Assembly (NCBI GenBank): GCA_019873735.1
Contig: JAIOAQ010000020.1
Span: 1 to 56,367, forward strand
Direction: 5' to 3'
DNA length: 56,367 nt
From: Chloroflexota bacterium
GTDB lineage: Bacteria > Chloroflexota > Anaerolineae > Anaerolineales > Villigracilaceae
Of the stretch, positions 52,250 through 56,367 are shown piece by piece; positions within the stretch are counted from its first letter, which is position 1; the number at the start of each line of letters is the position of its first letter. Below the pieces are notes generated by a model. The model had not been told where the DNA came from and searched no databases. It was given only the letters and a program-made list of their open reading frames with translations. The translations under genes and the position numbers were made by a program.

Positions 52250-53191
52250 ATGGCTATTTTCTTTCGCCAACTACAAGGGCATACCTTCAACGGCAACCTG
52301 GCCGATTTGCTCGCCGAACAGCAGCGTTTTCGCGCGCAGCAATTCAGCGGCTTGATGGAAATTGAAAACAGCAATTCCATCTGCATTGTCGTTGTCCTGG
52401 CCAAAGGCGAAACCGTCAATGCGTACCTCCTGCAGGAAGAGGCCCGCCTCCCCACCGTCTTGCTGGAGAACCTGCAGCGTTGGGAAGACGCCACCTTTTC
52501 TGTGCGCAGCCTGCCGCTTTCTGATGTAGCCACGCGGCTGCTCTGGCTGGCGCTGGATTCGCAACCGGGTCCCTGCTTTGAGATTCGGGGGGCAAAAGAT
52601 TGGCAAGATTGGCTGAATGCCTGCCAAGACGAACACGTCACCGGCGTGGTTGAAATTCACTCCGAAGCCTGTGACGGGTTCTTTTACCTGCACAACGGAC
52701 AAAGGCTGGAAAACGAGAGCATCTTTGCCCTTCAGGAAAACCTTTACAGTCAGGTTCCCTTTCAGGCCGAAAGCAGCCCCTGGAAAGTCAGGTTAAATAC
52801 CCCTCGGCCGGAGACATTAGCCTGGCAATCTCTCCACTTACGGGTGGGAGCCGGACAGTGGTTCTGGCACACCCTGAACCGTTACCAGAGGATAGCAGGG
52901 CAGCGCCTGACCCAAATCCTCACCCATCACCTGCTGCCGACGATCCGTGAATGGGACTGGGAAATCGGCCCCTCAAGCAACACCCTTGAAGACCGGCATT
53001 TCTTTGCACGCCCCAGCCTGGCAGCCGAAGCCTATCGGGCGCTGTTCATGAAAGTTGGCGAGCAAATGGGAATTGTGCTCGGCAGCCAACTGGCACAACG
53101 CTTTCTCAGTCAGGCCTTTGAGCAAATTCCTCCCGGCGAACGCAGCGTACTCACTTCTCACCGGCTACTTCCGGCCGCTTTTGTTGATTGA
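52250..53191 (+). CDS. Protein of unknown function, DUF4388-like N-terminus
   Basis: 313 residues, soluble. The start MAIFFRQLQGHTFNGNLADLLAEQQRF with SGLMEIEN resembles the DUF4388/PATAN type of domain found with signalling systems, and FTGVVEIHSEACDGFFYLHNGQ-like sequence near residue 130 suggests a second copy. The C-terminal third is helical. Assignment is tentative. Preceding sequence has no strong ribosome binding site. Confidence 0.65.
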   Translation: MAIFFRQLQGHTFNGNLADLLAEQQRFRAQQFSGLMEIENSNSICIVVVLAKGETVNAYLLQEEARLPTVLLENLQRWEDATFSVRSLPLSDVATRLLWLALDSQPGPCFEIRGAKDWQDWLNACQDEHVTGVVEIHSEACDGFFYLHNGQRLENESIFALQENLYSQVPFQAESSPWKVRLNTPRPETLAWQSLHLRVGAGQWFWHTLNRYQRIAGQRLTQILTHHLLPTIREWDWEIGPSSNTLEDRHFFARPSLAAEAYRALFMKVGEQMGIVLGSQLAQRFLSQAFEQIPPGERSVLTSHRLLPAAFVD

Positions 53192-53200
53192 GGCAAAAGA

Positions 53201-54049
53201 ATGCAACCTTCTCGTTCCACCTACATAAAGTGGGGCAGCGCCGCAATCTCCCTGATATGGCTGGCGGTTTACGTCTGGTTTTACCGCGCCAATCCCTTTG
53301 GCGGCCCCGCTTACGATTATGCAGACAATTGGGGGATAGACCTGCTCACCTTTGTTCCCGCCCTGGCCGCAGCCGGCATGGCGACGCTGGTTGCGCTTCA
53401 ATACCAACCCGGCGAGATTCCCCGCCGCATCTGGCTGACCTTTGCCATAGGATGGTGGTGCTGGGTAGGCGGCGAAATTGCCGGCATGGTTTACGATTAC
53501 TTTTACTGGGACACAGCCTATCCGGAATTGACGCTCATCGACCTGTGCTGGTCGGCAGGTTACATCTTGTTTGGGCTGGCGCTTTTCTACCAGTTCCGCG
53601 CCATCTATGCCGAAGAAGAAAAGAACAGCACCTACCTTTATCTCACGTTATGCGCGGCGGCTCTCATCCTGACCCTTGGCCTGACCTACCTTGCCCGGCG
53701 CAGCGGGCTGGGCGAGGACGTATCCGCTTTTGCTCTCTACCTGGCGATTCTCTACCCCGTCTTTGACTTAGTTGAAGGCGGCGCAGCGTTGTGGCTCTTT
53801 TTGCTGTTCAGGCGCGGAAAATGGGGCCGCCCATGGTGGGGATTGATTGCCTTTGCCATCGCAGACAGCATCAGCATCTATTTCTGGATAGGCGGAGACG
53901 AGGCTCTCTCGCAAAAAACTGTTGACATCTTATACCTGTTCTCAGATACAACCTATGTTGGCGCATACCTGATTGTTGCCCTGGCATTCCTTTCTCACTA
54001 CTACATGCTCCAATGGCCGCCCGCATCCCCTAAACCCAACCGGCCATGA
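53201..54049 (+). CDS. Polytopic membrane protein of unknown function
   Basis: 282 residues with about eight membrane segments and short polar loops. DYADNWGIDLLTFVPALAAAG and EIAGMVYDYFYW are conserved-looking. The topology resembles membrane sensor regions of signalling proteins but no output domain follows. It starts 9 nt after the previous gene, in the same operon. Confidence 0.7.
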   Translation: MQPSRSTYIKWGSAAISLIWLAVYVWFYRANPFGGPAYDYADNWGIDLLTFVPALAAAGMATLVALQYQPGEIPRRIWLTFAIGWWCWVGGEIAGMVYDYFYWDTAYPELTLIDLCWSAGYILFGLALFYQFRAIYAEEEKNSTYLYLTLCAAALILTLGLTYLARRSGLGEDVSAFALYLAILYPVFDLVEGGAALWLFLLFRRGKWGRPWWGLIAFAIADSISIYFWIGGDEALSQKTVDILYLFSDTTYVGAYLIVALAFLSHYYMLQWPPASPKPNRP

Positions 54050-54116
54050 ACCGGCAAAACTTTCCCATTGGATATGCGTATGTTGTGATGAGAATACCCC
54101 ATGCGAGGCAATTGTC

Positions 54117-54311
54117 ATGACCACACAACGCACCTACCTGCGCCGTTCCCGCCAAAACCGCATGATCGCCGGTGTCTGCGGCGGGTTGGCTGAGTTTTTT
54201 GGCCTGAGCGCTTTCTGGTTCAGGCTGGCATTTTTGATCGCCCTGATTCCCGGCGGCGTGCCGGGGCTGGGACTGTACTTGCTGTGCTGGTTGATCATCC
54301 CCAAGGCTTAA
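54117..54311 (+). CDS. PspC-domain protein
   Basis: 64 residues, essentially one PspC domain: LRRSRQNRMIAGVCGGLAEF followed by FGLSAFWFRLAFLIALIPGG and a terminal membrane segment ending CWLIIPKA. PspC proteins act in membrane stress response in some bacteria. ATG 54117 is fixed by GAGG upstream and by domain alignment. Longer in-frame starts lie in the preceding gene. Confidence 0.9.
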   Translation: MTTQRTYLRRSRQNRMIAGVCGGLAEFFGLSAFWFRLAFLIALIPGGVPGLGLYLLCWLIIPKA

Positions 54312-54318
54312 ACACACC

Positions 54319-55245
54319 ATGATTGAAACCCACCCTCCTCAACGTCCCTTTTTGAAGCGGGTATTTATTTCCCCGCACGAAAACCGCCTGCGCTCCGGCT
54401 GGCGCTTGCTCATCCAAACCGCCCTGCTGATCTTTTTTAGCATCCTCTTCGGCCTGCCGCTGGCCTTGCTGGGTCTGGTCCTGCCGGAATTTGAATTGGA
54501 CCTGACCATCAGCCAACTGGTTGAAACGCTGGCGGTGACCCTGTCTGTCTTTCTGGCGCGCTGGCTGCTCGACCGGCGTTCCATTGTCAGTTTGGGTCTG
54601 CGCCTGGGCTGGCATGCTCTGCGCGATATCTTTGTCGGCATCCTGCTGATCTTCGTGGTTTTCGTCTTCGTCTATGCCACCATGTCCCTCGCCGGCTGGA
54701 TTCGCTTTGGGGGGTTTGCCTGGCAAAGCACGCCGCTCTCCCAGGTGGCAAAAGAAATGCTGTTGGCGTTGCTCCTGTTTACCGTCGTCGGCTGGAATGA
54801 GGAACTTCTCAGCCGCGGCTATCATCTGCAAACCTTTGCCAGCGGCCTCAATCTGAAATGGGGCGTCATACTCTCCTCTGCCATTTTCGGCTTACTCCAT
54901 CTCGGCAATCCCAATGCCACCTGGGCCAGCGCAGCAGGGATTTTCTTTGCCGGTCTCTTTCTGGCATACGGCTATATCCGCAGCAAACAACTCTGGCTGC
55001 CGATCGGCCTGCACATCGGCTGGAACTTCTTTGAAGGGCCGGTCTTTGGCTTCCCTGTCAGCGGACTGGACACCTTCCGCCTGACGAAAATCACCGTCTC
55101 CGGGCCGGAATTATGGACAGGAGGCGCTTTCGGCCCAGAAGCAGGTCTGGTCATATTACCTGCTCTGGCGTTAGGCGCCATCTTGATTTACCTGTACACC
55201 CGTCTGCTCTCCGAAGAAAAACCAAAGGACGAGATTGTCTCTTGA
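54319..55245 (+). CDS. CPBP intramembrane metalloprotease
   Basis: 308 residues with about eight membrane segments. The CPBP/Abi motifs are present: [11 protein letters not shown] (EExxxR), [10 protein letters not shown] (FxxxH) and GLHIGWNFF. These metalloproteases process peptides or membrane proteins; some confer bacteriocin self-immunity. The gene starts 7 nt after the PspC gene, suggesting a membrane-homeostasis operon. Confidence 0.9.
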   Translation: MIETHPPQRPFLKRVFISPHENRLRSGWRLLIQTALLIFFSILFGLPLALLGLVLPEFELDLTISQLVETLAVTLSVFLARWLLDRRSIVSLGLRLGWHALRDIFVGILLIFVVFVFVYATMSLAGWIRFGGFAWQSTPLSQVAKEMLLALLLFTVVGWNEELLSRGYHLQTFASGLNLKWGVILSSAIFGLLHLGNPNATWASAAGIFFAGLFLAYGYIRSKQLWLPIGLHIGWNFFEGPVFGFPVSGLDTFRLTKITVSGPELWTGGAFGPEAGLVILPALALGAILIYLYTRLLSEEKPKDEIVS

Positions 55246-55256
55246 AAGGGGCGGCC

Positions 55257-56156
55257 TTGTCTGCAGCACTCTTTGGCGGCATCGAAGGCGGCGGCACAAA
55301 ATTCGTGTGCGCCGTTGGAACAGCAGATGGCCAGATCCTGTCTGAAACCCGTTTCCCAACCACCTCGCCCGGGGAGACACTGGGACGCGTCATCTCTTTC
55401 TTTGAAGAACAAATGCGGCGCCACGGCCCGCTTCAGGCCATTGGCATTGCTTCGTTCGGCCCCCTCGACCCCCGGCCCGATTCCGTCAATTTTGGGCGTA
55501 TCCTCTCCACCCCAAAAGTCGGCTGGACCGGCGCCGATATCGTCGGCCCAATCCGCGCCGCCTTTGGGTTGCCGGTCTCCTTCGACACCGACGTGAACGG
55601 CGCGGCCCTGGGAGAGTGGAGATGGGGCGCCGCCCAGGGCCTGGACACTTTCATCTACCTGACCATTGGCACCGGCATTGGCGGCGGCGGTATGCTCGCC
55701 GGAAAATTGCTGCACGGCCTGCTCCACCCCGAAATGGGACACATCCCCCTGCCCCACGATCGCGCGCGCGACCCATTCGCGGGCAACTGCCCCTTCCATG
55801 GCGATTGTTTTGAGGGCCTGGCCTGTGGCCCGGCCATCGAAAAGCGCTGGAACACCAAAGCCGAGAACCTGCCGCCCGACCATCCCGCCTGGGAACTGGA
55901 AGCCGATTACATCAGCCTGGCCTTATGGAGTTTGGCCTGCGCCCTCGCCCCCCAGCGAATCATCCTCGGCGGCGGCGTGATGCAGCAACCCGGCTTGATG
56001 CCGCTCATCCGCCAGAAAACACGAGCCCACTTAAACGGCTACCTTCAATCACCGGCCATCCTGGAAAACATCGAAACCTATATCGTCCCGCCAGGCCTGG
56101 GCAGCCGCGCAGGTGTACTCGGAGCCATTGTCCTGGCGCAGCAAACGCTTGCCTGA
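55257..56156 (+). CDS. ROK-family sugar kinase (fructokinase-like)
   Basis: 299 residues from a TTG at 55257 (AAAGGGG 8 nt upstream); a TTG at 55242 overlapping the CPBP stop is also possible. The phosphate loop [37 protein letters not shown] and the ROK zinc motif with [12 protein letters not shown] are clear. The ROK subgroup with this motif includes fructokinase/mannokinase. It is translationally linked to the CPBP gene. It could phosphorylate fructose, glucose or mannose. Confidence 0.9.
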   Translation: MSAALFGGIEGGGTKFVCAVGTADGQILSETRFPTTSPGETLGRVISFFEEQMRRHGPLQAIGIASFGPLDPRPDSVNFGRILSTPKVGWTGADIVGPIRAAFGLPVSFDTDVNGAALGEWRWGAAQGLDTFIYLTIGTGIGGGGMLAGKLLHGLLHPEMGHIPLPHDRARDPFAGNCPFHGDCFEGLACGPAIEKRWNTKAENLPPDHPAWELEADYISLALWSLACALAPQRIILGGGVMQQPGLMPLIRQKTRAHLNGYLQSPAILENIETYIVPPGLGSRAGVLGAIVLAQQTLA

Positions 56157-56191
56157 AAAGTCATTTTTTTTGCCGGCATCCGCTGCCAGCC

Positions 56192-56230
56192 CTGTTCTAA
56201 CCTGCGGGAGGGTTAAGCGCAGGCAGTTAC
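56192..56230 (+). repeat. Half copy of the GTAACTGCC element
   Basis: The sequence ctgttctaacctgcgggagg followed by gttaagcgcaggcagttac matches the right half of the elements at 16216 and 22447. The left half is missing. Confidence 0.75.
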
Positions 56231-56244
56231 CAGCAGCGTTATAA

Positions 56245-56336
56245 TTTACAAAAGGATGTAAGGTCTTGTAATTCTATACCTCTTGCTGTTCTGTAATTCT
56301 GTACCTTTACAATCCAATAATTCCATACCCCCTGCT
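56245..56336 (-). repeat. AT-rich short repeat, right end
   Basis: On the minus strand this reads ggtatggaattattggattg, then taaaggtacagaattacag and agaggtatagaattacaag, matching the units at 41-104 in inverted orientation. Degenerate tandem units of about 23-24 bp are visible. No gene is seen from 56157 to the end. Confidence 0.75.
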
Positions 56337-56367
56337 ATCCTCTTGCCAAGGTGAAAGTTTTTGCTCG

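Overview
The window reads as a single 56.4 kb stretch of bacterial chromosome, most probably from an uncultured member of the Chloroflexota (Anaerolineae-like). This is inferred from gene content: an archaeal-type ProRS, split NAD synthetase, ECF transporter next to a SAM hydrolase, AOR with a MoaD partner, CHAT/STAND and KAP NTPases, and many dispersed palindromic repeats. Two tRNA genes lack an encoded CCA. The same short AT-rich repeat lies in opposite orientation at the two ends, so the window may be a whole contig broken at repeats.

Layout. 1-1000: decayed gene remnants and tRNA-Pro. 1.0-9.4 kb: a phosphorylation-deficient OmpR-like regulator, an orphan DNA methyltransferase, an L,D-transpeptidase, a SWIM zinc-finger protein, an NAD synthetase/glutaminase/MFS operon, tRNA-Ser and three small membrane proteins. 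9.4-12.5 kb: fmt and glpK, visibly GC-richer than their surroundings and bracketed by repeats. 12.5-18.2 kb: a GIY-YIG nuclease and thiolase, then cysK-cysE, a small protein, a sulfur carrier and its E1-rhodanese activator, led by a strongly structured leader RNA. 18.2-26.5 kb: a diguanylate cyclase, LmbE-type deacetylase, phosphatase, MazG-like/LOG pair, proS and an alpha/beta hydrolase. 26.5-31 kb: an ECF transporter (T, S and fused double ATPase) with a SAM hydrolase. 31.2-34.4 kb: a large CHAT-STAND-TPR protein. 34.8-41.2 kb: a LacI-controlled alpha-glucoside system (aglEFG-treS) with two matching operators. 41.7-46 kb: a P5C dehydrogenase and a convergent ferredoxin-AOR-MoaD operon. 46-52.2 kb: two CoA-transferase subunits separated by a TIM-barrel/KAP-NTPase fusion, a hydrolase and a MITE. 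52.2-56.2 kb: membrane proteins, PspC, a CPBP protease and a ROK sugar kinase.

The most unusual points are: (1) the AglG-type permease carries a c-type cytochrome domain (CASCH plus a downstream Met) in its large extracytoplasmic loop; (2) a TIM-barrel domain is fused to a KAP NTPase and splits a CoA-transferase gene pair; (3) a CHAT-STAND protein has an in-frame palindromic insertion and near-identical TPRs with an alternating higher-order pattern; (4) three MITE copies each have a perfect 6-bp target duplication, one of which rewrote the C-terminus of a hydrolase; (5) two structured leader regions, before cysK and before a MazG-like gene. Several genes have a -10 box only 6-9 nt from the start codon, suggesting leaderless transcripts. 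No CRISPR array, rRNA or transposase gene was seen.
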